Of a stretch of 51,260 nucleotides of DNA, positions 1 through 7,711 are shown in pieces. The position numbers and the translations under genes were made by a program. Within the stretch, counting starts at the first letter, position 1. Each line of letters starts with the position of its first letter. This DNA comes from Anaeromyxobacter soli (GTDB lineage Bacteria; Myxococcota; Myxococcia; Myxococcales; Anaeromyxobacteraceae). The notes beneath the pieces were generated by a model. It made no database searches. It saw nothing but the letters and a program-made list of their open reading frames with translations, and was not told the DNA's origin. Location: the NCBI RefSeq assembly GCF_022808855.1, contig NZ_JAKZLF010000036.1, positions 1 to 51,260 of the forward strand. The letters are read 5' to 3'.

Positions 1-1
1 C

Positions 2-127
2 GCGATCGAACGGTTCATCTCGATCACGAACGCGGCGCCTAAGCCCTTCGTCTGGACGAAGTCCGCCGACGAGATCCTCGCCAGCATTGAACGATTCTGC
101 CGACGGACTTCCGACTCAGGACACTAG
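2..127 (+). CDS. IS630-family transposase, C-terminal fragment (cut by window edge)
   Basis: The reading frame entering from the left edge encodes 41 residues ending in a TAG stop. It contains the segment KPFVWTKSADEILASIERF, which closely matches the C-terminal end of IS630/Tc1-type DDE transposases. The catalytic triad would lie upstream, outside the window. The stop codon overlaps the stop of the convergent phzF-like gene within the bases CTAG, and no terminal inverted repeat is visible between them, so the right end of the element may be missing. Identification rests on the short tail only. Confidence 0.6.
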   Translation, partial: AIERFISITNAAPKPFVWTKSADEILASIERFCRRTSDSGH

Positions 128-918
128 CGACCCTGCAGCTCGAGCTCGCCCGTGAGGTAGGGCGCGACGCGCCCGGCGAGCACCACCGCGTCCTCGCGGT
201 CCTCGCATTCGACGACGCCGCCGCGGCGCGACACCTGATGCGCGAGCAGCCGGCGGCGCCCCAGGCGCCCGGCCCAGTAGGGCGCGAGGGTGCAGTGCGC
301 CGAGCCGGTCACCGGGTCCTCGGGGATGCCGGCCTGGGGCGTGAAGTAGCGCGAGACGAAGTCGGCGCCGCGGCTCCCCGGCGCCGTGATCGCGAGCCCC
401 GCCGCGTCGAGCGCCGCGACCGCCGCGAGGTCGGGCGCCGCGGCGCGCACCGCCTCCTCGCTCTCGAGGACCGCGACGAGATCGCGCGCGAGGAGCGTCG
501 CGAGCGGGCGGCGGCCGAGCGCGCGGAGGAGCGGCTCCGGCGGCTCGACGGGCCTCGCGGGACGGCGCGGGAACGTCATGACGAGGCGCTCGCCCTCGCC
601 TCGCGCGACGGCGAGCGGGCCGCTCTGCGAGCGGAACGTCACCGCCGCGCGGCCGGGCTCGAGCCGGGAGAGCACGACGAAGCCGGCGGCGAGCGTCGCG
701 TGGCCGCAGAGGTCCACCTCGACCGTCGGCGTGAACCAGCGGATGGCGTACCCGTCGCCCTCGCGCACCAGGAACGCGGTCTCGGAGAGCGCGTTCTCGG
801 CGGCGATCGCGCGGAGCGTGTCGTCCGGGAGCCAGCCGTCGAGGACGCACACGGCGGCCGGGTTCCCGGCGAACACGCGCTCGGCGAACGCGTCCACCTG
901 CCAGATCGGGATCCGCAC
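124..918 (-). CDS. PhzF-family epimerase/isomerase
   Basis: 264 residues, the normal length of the PhzF (diaminopimelate-epimerase-fold) family. The N-terminal half shows the NPAAVCVL segment, the SETAF motif carrying the catalytic glutamate, and DLCGHATLA. The C-terminal half has EDPVTGSAHC. The family includes PhzF of phenazine synthesis, but most members have unknown substrates and no phenazine genes are nearby. The start is GTG with a GGAGG sequence about 7 bases upstream. It is the last gene of a leftward run beginning with dapF, 22 bases after the receiver/PATAN gene. Coupling to dapF may be incidental, although both proteins share the same fold. Confidence 0.88.
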   Translation of the reverse strand: MRIPIWQVDAFAERVFAGNPAAVCVLDGWLPDDTLRAIAAENALSETAFLVREGDGYAIRWFTPTVEVDLCGHATLAAGFVVLSRLEPGRAAVTFRSQSGPLAVARGEGERLVMTFPRRPARPVEPPEPLLRALGRRPLATLLARDLVAVLESEEAVRAAAPDLAAVAALDAAGLAITAPGSRGADFVSRYFTPQAGIPEDPVTGSAHCTLAPYWAGRLGRRRLLAHQVSRRGGVVECEDREDAVVLAGRVAPYLTGELELQGR

Positions 919-940
919 CTGGAGCTCCTCCCGCGCCCGC

Positions 941-2398
941 TCAGTACATCGCGGCGCGCGCGCCCGCGCCGGCGAGGAGCGCGCGCAGCCCCTCCGCGGC
1001 GTCGCTCCCCTCGAAGGCGAATCCGCCCGGCGCCTGGCGGAGCGACTCCGGCACCGCCGCCTCGGATGGCCCGCAGACGACCACGGGGAGGCGGAGCACG
1101 TTCGCGAGCTCGGCGAGGAGCGGCGCGTCGTCGTCGGCGGGGAGCAGGACGAGCGCGCCGACGGCGCCCGCCGCGAAGGGCCGCCAGAGCGGCCGCTGCG
1201 CGCGCTCGCCGGGGAGCTCGGTCAGGTCGAGGCGTACGCCCTCGCCGAGCGTGACGCGCCCGAGCGTGCCGAAGCCGGCGGGGGCCTCGACCTCCGCGTG
1301 GAAGCCGGGGACGGTCTGGAAGCGCTGGAGCGCCGCGCGGCGCGCGAGCGGGCCGCCGCCGGCGAGGACGACCTTGCCCACCGCCTGCGCGCCGGAGGAG
1401 CGGCCGCGCGCGATGCGCGCCCGCAGCGCGTGGAGCTCGGCCGGGCCGAGCAGCGGCGTGACCTCCGCGGGGGCCGGTCCGGCGAGGCGGCGCGCGTAGC
1501 CGCGCTCGAGGAGCGCGACGAGCGCGCGGACGGTCTCGAGGTCGGAGGCGCGGCAGCGGTCCACCACGTCCTGGAAGCGGCGCGGCCCGGCGAGGAGCGC
1601 GACCACCTCCTCGGTGACCGGGTGCAGGCCGGCGGGGATCTCGCTCGGGTGGACGGCGAGCTCGACGAGATCGCCGGGCGGCGGGAGCGCCGGCAGGAGC
1701 CGCGCGAGCTCGTCGGCCTGGCGCAGCCCCTCGAGGACCAGCTCCTCGACGCGCCGGTCGATCCGCTGCGGCCCGGCGAGCGCGCCCGGCACGAACGCGA
1801 ACTGCCCCTCGCGCCGGGTGAGGAGCCGCCACAGCGCCTTCTCGCCCACCGCCGCGCCCATCGCGGCGTCCACGACGCGCCCATCGGAGAGCGCGATCTC
1901 GGCGCGCTCTCCCTCGCGCTCCACGGTGAGCCGGCCGGTCTTGCGGTTCCCGGCGAGGATCTGGAGGAGGTCGGCGATGGGGATCTGCGCGAGGTTCCCC
2001 TCGATCTCGCGGGTCTCGCCGGAGACCGCGCGGGCGGCGTCGACGCGGCGGAAGATCTGCTCGATGCGGGCGAGGACCTCGTCGAGGTTGAACGGCTTGC
2101 GCAGGAACGTGCCGAGGCGCGCGCGCTCCGGATCGACGTTCTCGCCGGTGAGGACGACGGGGATCCGCTCGGTGCGCGGGTTCGTGCGGAGGATGCGCAC
2201 GAAGGTACGCGGGTCGAGGAGCCCCGCGCGCTCGTCGAGGAGGACGAGGTCGGGGAAGCGGAGGATCGCGATCTGCAGCGCCCGCGAGGCGTCGCGGGCG
2301 GCGTGGACCTGGTAGCCGCGCTGGCGCAGCGCCGGGGCGAGGGCGCGCACCGTCGCGGCGTCGGGGTCTGCGATGAGGATCTTGCGACCGGGGGCCAT
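941..2398 (-). CDS. Response regulator: receiver + PATAN (DUF4388) + GTPase-like domain
   Basis: 485 residues. Residues 1-118 form a CheY-like receiver with acceptor Asp55 and Lys101 (FLRKPF). Residues about 130-215 match a PATAN/DUF4388 module (GNLAQIPIADLLQILAGNRK, then LSDGRVVDAAMG). From about 339 to 480 there is a Ras-like GTPase-shaped segment. KVVLAGGGPLARRA stands where the P-loop should be, but the GxxxxGK[ST] lysine is absent. ELPGE at 394-398 resembles the switch II DxxG, and no NKxD is seen. It probably transmits a phosphorylation signal by protein contacts rather than DNA binding. It starts 9 bases after the receiver/GGDEF gene, so the two are likely co-transcribed. Confidence 0.8.
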   Translation of the reverse strand: MAPGRKILIADPDAATVRALAPALRQRGYQVHAARDASRALQIAILRFPDLVLLDERAGLLDPRTFVRILRTNPRTERIPVVLTGENVDPERARLGTFLRKPFNLDEVLARIEQIFRRVDAARAVSGETREIEGNLAQIPIADLLQILAGNRKTGRLTVEREGERAEIALSDGRVVDAAMGAAVGEKALWRLLTRREGQFAFVPGALAGPQRIDRRVEELVLEGLRQADELARLLPALPPPGDLVELAVHPSEIPAGLHPVTEEVVALLAGPRRFQDVVDRCRASDLETVRALVALLERGYARRLAGPAPAEVTPLLGPAELHALRARIARGRSSGAQAVGKVVLAGGGPLARRAALQRFQTVPGFHAEVEAPAGFGTLGRVTLGEGVRLDLTELPGERAQRPLWRPFAAGAVGALVLLPADDDAPLLAELANVLRLPVVVCGPSEAAVPESLRQAPGGFAFEGSDAAEGLRALLAGAGARAAMY

Positions 2399-2407
2399 CT
2401 CGCCTCG

Positions 2408-4276
2408 CTAGAGGGGCTGCAGGTCGTAGAGGTGCTGGAGCTTCGCGACGAGCGCGTCCACGAGCGGCGCGTCGGAGGTGTGGAACACCCGGCCCCCGGG
2501 GCCGGCGAGGAGCGCGTAGGCGGAGTGCTCGGAGAGGAAGAGCACGAAGGCGTGATCGGCGAAGCGCTTGTCGCCGTCGAGGTAGACCTCGGTGACGAGC
2601 GGGTGCACGACCGGCGCCGCGTCGCGGCCGCGGGGGCCGAGCAGGTACACCCGCGCGGACGGATCCCCGGCGCGCGCGGCGGCGTCGCCGGGCGGGAGCG
2701 CCTGCACGAGCGCCGCGAGCCCGCGCCCGCCCTGCCCGCCGACGTACAGCATCCCCCGCGCCCGCGGGTCGCGCGCGATCTCGCGGGCGGCCTCGCGCTG
2801 GGCGGCGGCGAGAAGGTCGCCCTCGACGCGCGCCCGCGCGGAGGGCGAGCTCTCCGGGATGGGGCCCGCGCCGGAGAGCAGCAGGTCCGAGAGCTCCCAG
2901 AACGCGGCCGGGTCGAGGTCGTCGAGGTGCAGGCGGCGGACGAGCGAGCCGCGCTGCTCCAGGATGCGCCCGCGCGCCCAGTGGAGCAGCTCGTCGAAGT
3001 CCTCCCCGTCCTTCGGGAACGTCGCGGCGCCCATGGAGAGGAGCACCGGGCAGCGCTCCTCGACGCGCTGGATCGCGTCCTCGCGCCGGACCTCCTCGAC
3101 CGCGCGGCGCAGGAACATGAGCGCGCCGAAGTGGTCGGTCTCGGGGAGGAGCACGTAGTACTCGCTCTCCGAGACCTTCGCGAGGATGTCGGCGTCCCGT
3201 CCCACGCGCGCCACCGCCGCGACGAGGTCGCGCACCGCGCGGCGGTACGGCTCGCGCCCCGCCTCCTTCCGCATCTGCTCGGCGTTGTCGAGGGAGAGGA
3301 CCACGAGCGAGAAGGACCGCGCGTAGCGGCGGGCCTTGTAGAACTCCTTGCCCGCGTAGTCCACGAAGTAGGCGAGGTTGTAGGCGCCGGTCTCGCGGTC
3401 GCGCAGGCCCACCCGCTCCACCGCCTGGAAGCGACGCGCGTTCTTCACCGCGATGGCGGTGAAGTCGGCGATGGTCGCGGCGGCCTGGTGCTCCTCGGCG
3501 CCGAAGGGGCCGGCGGCGCGATCGGAGAGGAGCGCCACGCCGACCGGCTCGTCGTCCGCGACGAGCGGCACGAGCATGGCCTCGCCCGCGCCGGCGAAGG
3601 GCGCCTCGAACGGCGCGCCGCCGCGCAGCGGCTCCGCCCACTCGGCGCCGGCGGGGTCGATCCGCGCCGGCAGCGCCGCGCGATCCACCACGCCGCGGTA
3701 GGCGCGGAGCAGGAGCTCGCCGCGCTCGCCGGCGGTCCAGAGCGCCGCGCCCTGCGCGTCGGTGACGCGTGCGAGCACGGAGAGCGCCAGGTCCTGGAGC
3801 CGCTCGCCGTCGAGCGTCGAGAGGATCTGCAGCCCCTGCCGGTAGAGCGCCTGGGCGCGGGTGAGGTCGAGGTTCTCGGAGACGAGCTGCGAGTGCTCGC
3901 GCCGGAGCTGCACGCGGCCGAGCGCGCGCTCCGCGACGGCGACGAGCTCCTCGGGCTCGACCGGCTTCGTGAGGAAGTCCGCGCAGCCGGCCTTCATGGC
4001 CTCGACCGCCATCCGCACGTCCTCGCGCCCGGTCACCGCCACCGCCTCGAGCTCGGGGTCGCGCCGCTTCGCCTCGCGCACGAGGGCGACGCCGTCCATG
4101 CCCGGCATGACGATGTCGGTGACCACGAGCTCGAAGCGCTCCTCGGCGAGGAGCGCCAGCGCCTCCTCGGCGGAGGAGGCCGTGCGCGTGGCGTGCCCGG
4201 CGTTCGCGAGCGCGCGGCCGAACAGCTCGAGGAAGAGCCGCTCGTCGTCGACGACGAGGATCCTGCCGGTCGCCAT
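2408..4276 (-). CDS. Response regulator: receiver + GAF + degenerate GGDEF + unknown C-terminal domain
   Basis: 622 residues from the ATG at 4276, two bases after the dapF stop. Residues 1-120 are a receiver (acceptor Asp54 in VTDIVMPGMDG, Lys104). A coiled linker and a GAF-like domain fill about 125-285. A GGDEF fold fills about 290-460. The signature GGDEF is replaced by SESEY (369-373), so diguanylate cyclase activity is unlikely. The inhibitory-site RxxD is kept as RDAD at 360-363 with the usual five-residue spacing, which suggests a c-di-GMP receptor. Residues about 470-622 form an additional domain I do not recognise. The frame stays open far upstream across dapF, but similarity to receivers starts exactly at this ATG. 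Confidence 0.85.
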   Translation of the reverse strand: MATGRILVVDDERLFLELFGRALANAGHATRTASSAEEALALLAEERFELVVTDIVMPGMDGVALVREAKRRDPELEAVAVTGREDVRMAVEAMKAGCADFLTKPVEPEELVAVAERALGRVQLRREHSQLVSENLDLTRAQALYRQGLQILSTLDGERLQDLALSVLARVTDAQGAALWTAGERGELLLRAYRGVVDRAALPARIDPAGAEWAEPLRGGAPFEAPFAGAGEAMLVPLVADDEPVGVALLSDRAAGPFGAEEHQAAATIADFTAIAVKNARRFQAVERVGLRDRETGAYNLAYFVDYAGKEFYKARRYARSFSLVVLSLDNAEQMRKEAGREPYRRAVRDLVAAVARVGRDADILAKVSESEYYVLLPETDHFGALMFLRRAVEEVRREDAIQRVEERCPVLLSMGAATFPKDGEDFDELLHWARGRILEQRGSLVRRLHLDDLDPAAFWELSDLLLSGAGPIPESSPSARARVEGDLLAAAQREAAREIARDPRARGMLYVGGQGGRGLAALVQALPPGDAAARAGDPSARVYLLGPRGRDAAPVVHPLVTEVYLDGDKRFADHAFVLFLSEHSAYALLAGPGGRVFHTSDAPLVDALVAKLQHLYDLQPL

Positions 4277-4278
4277 CC

Positions 4279-5082
4279 CTAGAGGTCCGCCTCGCCGGCG
4301 AACACCCGCGCGGCCGGGCCGCGCATCGTCACGCGCGTGAGGTCCTCGCCGACGGTGATCTCGAGGGTGCCGCCCGGGAGCCGCACCTCCACCGGGGTCC
4401 GGACCGGCGCCGCGCCCGCGCGCACCGCGGCCACCGCCGCGGCGCAGGCGCCCGTCCCGCACGCGTCGGTGAGCCCCGCCCCCCGCTCCCACACCACGAG
4501 GTCGATCCCGCCCCCGTGGCCCGGCCGCGCGAAGCCGACGTTCACGCCGCCCGCCACGGCCCGCTCGATCGCGGGCCCGATGGCGGCCGCGCGCTCGCGG
4601 GTGGGGACGTCGAAGAGGACGGCGTGCGGGTTCCCCATCGAGACGCGCGCGGCGCGGAGGGTCTCGCCCTCCACCCGGAACTCCTCGTCCCCGAGGACCC
4701 GCGCCGGCCCCATCTCGACCGAGACGCTGGACGGGACGCCGGCCGCGTCGCGGTGCACGGCGCAGCGCTTCGGGCCGGAGTCGGTGTCGATGACCAGCTC
4801 GCCCGAGAGGCCGCGCGTCTCGGCGAGGTGCCGGGCGACGCAGCGGATCCCGTTCCCGCACATGGCCGCCACCGAGCCGTCGGAGTTGAAGATGTGCATC
4901 GTGGCGGCGGCGCCGGGCGTCCGGGGAGGCAGGACGGTCAAGACGCCGTCGGCGCCGATGCCGCGGCGCCGGTCGCAGAGGCGCCGGGCGCGGTCGGGGT
5001 CCATCAGGGGCCCGTCCACGACGATGAAGTCGTTCCCGAGCCCGTGGTACTTCACGAAGGAGAGCGGCACGAGGCGCATCAT
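4279..5082 (-). CDS. dapF: Diaminopimelate epimerase
   Basis: 267 residues, typical of DapF, which interconverts LL- and meso-diaminopimelate in the cytoplasm for lysine and peptidoglycan synthesis. The N-terminal motif KYHGLGNDFIVVDG and the two active-site cysteine loops, MCGNGIRC and ACGTGACAA, are present. Two consecutive ATG codons (5082, 5079) can serve as start. It heads a leftward operon with two response regulators and a phzF-like gene. It is divergent from hutF, with 28 bases between the start codons, so their promoters must overlap or lie further inside the genes. Confidence 0.97.
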   Translation of the reverse strand: MMRLVPLSFVKYHGLGNDFIVVDGPLMDPDRARRLCDRRRGIGADGVLTVLPPRTPGAAATMHIFNSDGSVAAMCGNGIRCVARHLAETRGLSGELVIDTDSGPKRCAVHRDAAGVPSSVSVEMGPARVLGDEEFRVEGETLRAARVSMGNPHAVLFDVPTRERAAAIGPAIERAVAGGVNVGFARPGHGGGIDLVVWERGAGLTDACGTGACAAAVAAVRAGAAPVRTPVEVRLPGGTLEITVGEDLTRVTMRGPAARVFAGEADL

Positions 5083-5110
5083 AGCTCGCCTGCCGCTCCG
5101 CGCCTCCCCC

Positions 5111-6505
5111 GTGCCCGGCCCAACGCGCGCCTACCTGCCCGATCTCCTGCTCGCCGGCGGCGAGCTGCGCGCCGGCGCGGCGCTCTCCGTCCGGGACGGG
5201 GCGGTCGTGGCCGTCGGCGAGCCGCCGCCGGGCGCCGAGCAGGTCCCGCTCCCGCGCCGGCTCCTCCTCCCCGGCCTCGTCTCCGCCCACGGCCACTCCT
5301 TCCAGCGGGCAATCCGCGGGCGGACCGAGCGGCGCGGCGCGGGCCGCGAGGACTTCTGGAGCTGGCGCGCCGCCATGTACGCCGCCGCGAACCGGCTCGG
5401 CCCGGACGACCTCGAGGCGGTCGCGCGGATGGCGTTCCACGAGCTCGCGCGCGCCGGGGTCACCGCGGTGGGCGAGTTCCACTACCTGCACCGCGACCCG
5501 CACGGCCGCCCGTACGCCGAGCCCGCCGAGCTCGCCCTGCGGGTCGTGCGGGCGGCCCGCGACGTCGGGCTCCGGGTCGTGCTCCTGCGCGCCGCCTACG
5601 CGCGCGCCGGCCACGACCTCCCGGCCGATCCGCTCCAGCGCCGCTTCGTCGAGCCGAGCGTGGACGCCTACCTCGCCGGGCTCGACGAGCTCGCCTCGGA
5701 GCTCCAGGGCGATCCCCTCGCCACCGTCGGCGTCGCGCCCCACAGCGTCCGCGCCTGCCCCGAGCCGTGGCTCGCGGCGCTCGCCGCCGAGGCGCGGCGG
5801 CGGCGGCTCCCGCTCCACGTGCACGCCGCCGAGCAACCGGCGGAGGTCCTCGCCTGCCGCGCCGAGCACGGCCTCTCTCCGATCGCCCTCCTCGCCCGCG
5901 CCGGCGCGCTCCACCCGGGCGCGACGCTCGTGCACGCCATCCACCTCGACGACGACGACGTGCGCGCCATCGGCGCCGCGGGCGCGACGGTGTGCGCGTG
6001 CCCGCTCACCGAGCGGAACCTGGGCGACGGGGTCGTCCCCGCCGACCGGCTCGTCGCGGCGGGCGCGCGGCTCGCGCTCGGTGCGGACTCGCTCGCGGAG
6101 ATCGACCTGCTCGGCGAGGCGCGCGCGCTCGAGCTGCAGCTCCGGCTCGTGCGCGGGGAGCGCAACGTGCTCGACGAGCCCGCGGGGACGCTCGCGGCGC
6201 GGCTCCTCGGCGCCGCCACCACGGGTGGCATGCGCGCGCTCGGGCTCCGCGGCGGGACGCTCGCGCCGGGCGAGCCGGCCGACTTCGTGGCGGTCGATCT
6301 CGACGACCCGTCCATCGCCGGCGCGGCGCCCGAGGCGCTCCTCCCCACGGTGGTCTTCGCGCTCGCGCGGACGGCGATCCGGGAGGTGCACGTCGCGGGC
6401 GAGGCGGTGATCACGGCCGGCGACGCGGCTCCCGGGAGGGTGCCCGCCGCGCGGATCCTCGCGGATTTCCGCGCGGCGATGGGCCGGCTGTGGGGCGCCG
6501 GCTGA
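5111..6505 (+). CDS. hutF: Formimidoylglutamate deiminase
   Basis: 464 residues from a GTG start. The protein belongs to the amidohydrolase superfamily and resembles HutF, which deiminates N-formimino-L-glutamate to N-formyl-L-glutamate plus ammonia in histidine degradation. Visible features are the metal-binding HGHSFQRAIRGRTE (the family's HSHAFQR-like motif), VHAAEQPAEV with a metal-ligand histidine, LVHAIHLD, and LGADSLAEIDLL with the conserved Asp near the end of the barrel. The 5'-extended open frame has no family similarity, so the GTG at 5111 is preferred. The other hut genes are not in the window. The M20 peptidase gene that follows may belong to the same unit. Confidence 0.85.
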   Translation: MPGPTRAYLPDLLLAGGELRAGAALSVRDGAVVAVGEPPPGAEQVPLPRRLLLPGLVSAHGHSFQRAIRGRTERRGAGREDFWSWRAAMYAAANRLGPDDLEAVARMAFHELARAGVTAVGEFHYLHRDPHGRPYAEPAELALRVVRAARDVGLRVVLLRAAYARAGHDLPADPLQRRFVEPSVDAYLAGLDELASELQGDPLATVGVAPHSVRACPEPWLAALAAEARRRRLPLHVHAAEQPAEVLACRAEHGLSPIALLARAGALHPGATLVHAIHLDDDDVRAIGAAGATVCACPLTERNLGDGVVPADRLVAAGARLALGADSLAEIDLLGEARALELQLRLVRGERNVLDEPAGTLAARLLGAATTGGMRALGLRGGTLAPGEPADFVAVDLDDPSIAGAAPEALLPTVVFALARTAIREVHVAGEAVITAGDAAPGRVPAARILADFRAAMGRLWGAG

Positions 6506-6557
6506 CGCGGTGACGAGAAGCCGGCGCGCCGGCCGCAGGTCGTCTAGGCTCCTCGCC

Positions 6558-7673
6558 ATGGATCTCGTCCCGCTCCTCCGCTCCCTCATCGCGATCGACT
6601 CGACCTCCACGCGGTCGAACCTGCCCATGCTCGACCTGCTCGAGCGCGAGGCGCGCGCGCTCGGCTTCGAGACGCGCCGCCAGGCCTGGGTGGACGCGAA
6701 CGGCGTCGAGAAGGGCAACCTCGTCTGCCGGCGCGGGCCGGCCGCGGGCGGCGGCCTCGCGCTCGTCGGTCACTCGGACTGCGTGCCGTTCGACCCGACC
6801 TGGGGCGAGGCGCTCCTCGGCGAGGAGCGCGACGGGCGGATCTACGGGCGGGGGGCGGCGGACACGAAGGGCTTCCTCGCCGCGGCGCTCGTCGCCGCCT
6901 CGCGCGCGGCGCCGGGGCGGCACCCGCTCTCCCTACTCTTCACGGCCGACGAGGAGATCGGCTGCCTCGGCGCGAAGCGCCTCCTCGCGGAGGGCCGGGT
7001 GCACCCGCGCCACGCGATCGTGGGCGAGCCCACCTCGCTCACGCCGGTGCGCGCGCACAAGGGTTACTGCGCGGTGGAGGTGGTGCTCACCGGGGTGGAG
7101 GGGCACAGCGCCTACCCGGAGGTCGGCGCCTCCGCCATCCACGCCGCCGGGCGGCTCTTCCCCGAGCTCGAGAAGATCGGCGAGGCGCTGCGCGCCGAGG
7201 CGGACGGCGCGTTCTCGCCGCCGCACACCACCTGGAACGTCGGCGTCATCCAGGGCGGCAAGGCGCGGAACATCATCGCCGGCGAGTGCCGCTTCACCTA
7301 CGAGTGGCGGCCGATCCCGGGGCAGGATCCGCGCAAGGCGCTGCGCCTCGTCGAGGACGCCTGCGCGCGGCTCGCGCGGTCGAACGGCGGCAAGGTGCAG
7401 ATCGAGGTGACGCCGCTCCGCACCGACGCCGCCGCGGTCACTCCCGCGGAGGCCGAGATCGTGCGCTTCCTGGAGGCGGAGAGCGGGAACCGGCCGACGA
7501 CGGTGCCGTTCGGCACCGAGCTGCCCGAGGTGATCGGGCTCGGCGCCGAGGCGTGCGTCTTCGGCCCGGGCGACATCCGCGTGGCGCACCGGACCGGCGA
7601 GTACGTGGAGATCGCGCAGCTCGAGCGGGCGGCGGAGATCCTGGCGCACGCGATCGAACGGTTCTGCGCCTAG
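6558..7673 (+). CDS. ArgE/DapE-family M20 deacylase (acetylornithine deacetylase-like)
   Basis: 371 residues, near ArgE length. Motifs of the two-zinc M20 family are present: GHSDCVPFD (metal His), GRGAADTKGF (bridging Asp), FTADEEIG (catalytic and metal Glu pair), VGEPT, and VAHRTGEYVE near the end (metal His). The C-terminal half (GGKARNIIAGECRFTYEWRP) is typical of ArgE. The likely reaction is hydrolysis of N-acetylornithine to ornithine and acetate. The position 52 bases after hutF raises the alternative that it acts on N-formylglutamate, which is inference only. The chosen ATG is the first with family similarity. Confidence 0.85.
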   Translation: MDLVPLLRSLIAIDSTSTRSNLPMLDLLEREARALGFETRRQAWVDANGVEKGNLVCRRGPAAGGGLALVGHSDCVPFDPTWGEALLGEERDGRIYGRGAADTKGFLAAALVAASRAAPGRHPLSLLFTADEEIGCLGAKRLLAEGRVHPRHAIVGEPTSLTPVRAHKGYCAVEVVLTGVEGHSAYPEVGASAIHAAGRLFPELEKIGEALRAEADGAFSPPHTTWNVGVIQGGKARNIIAGECRFTYEWRPIPGQDPRKALRLVEDACARLARSNGGKVQIEVTPLRTDAAAVTPAEAEIVRFLEAESGNRPTTVPFGTELPEVIGLGAEACVFGPGDIRVAHRTGEYVEIAQLERAAEILAHAIERFCA

Positions 7674-7711
7674 GGGAGCCGCCCGTCGCAGGCAGGGATC
7701 GTGCGCCGAGG

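Noticed and set aside
386-4282. Very long open frame on the plus strand over the receiver genes
   Set aside because: It is antisense to well-supported genes, is Arg/Glu/Ala-rich and shows no family similarity; it results from high GC content.
2408-6718. Minus-strand frame extending far upstream of the receiver/GGDEF gene
   Set aside because: Only the part after the ATG at 4276 has receiver, GAF and GGDEF similarity; the extension overlaps dapF and hutF in other frames.
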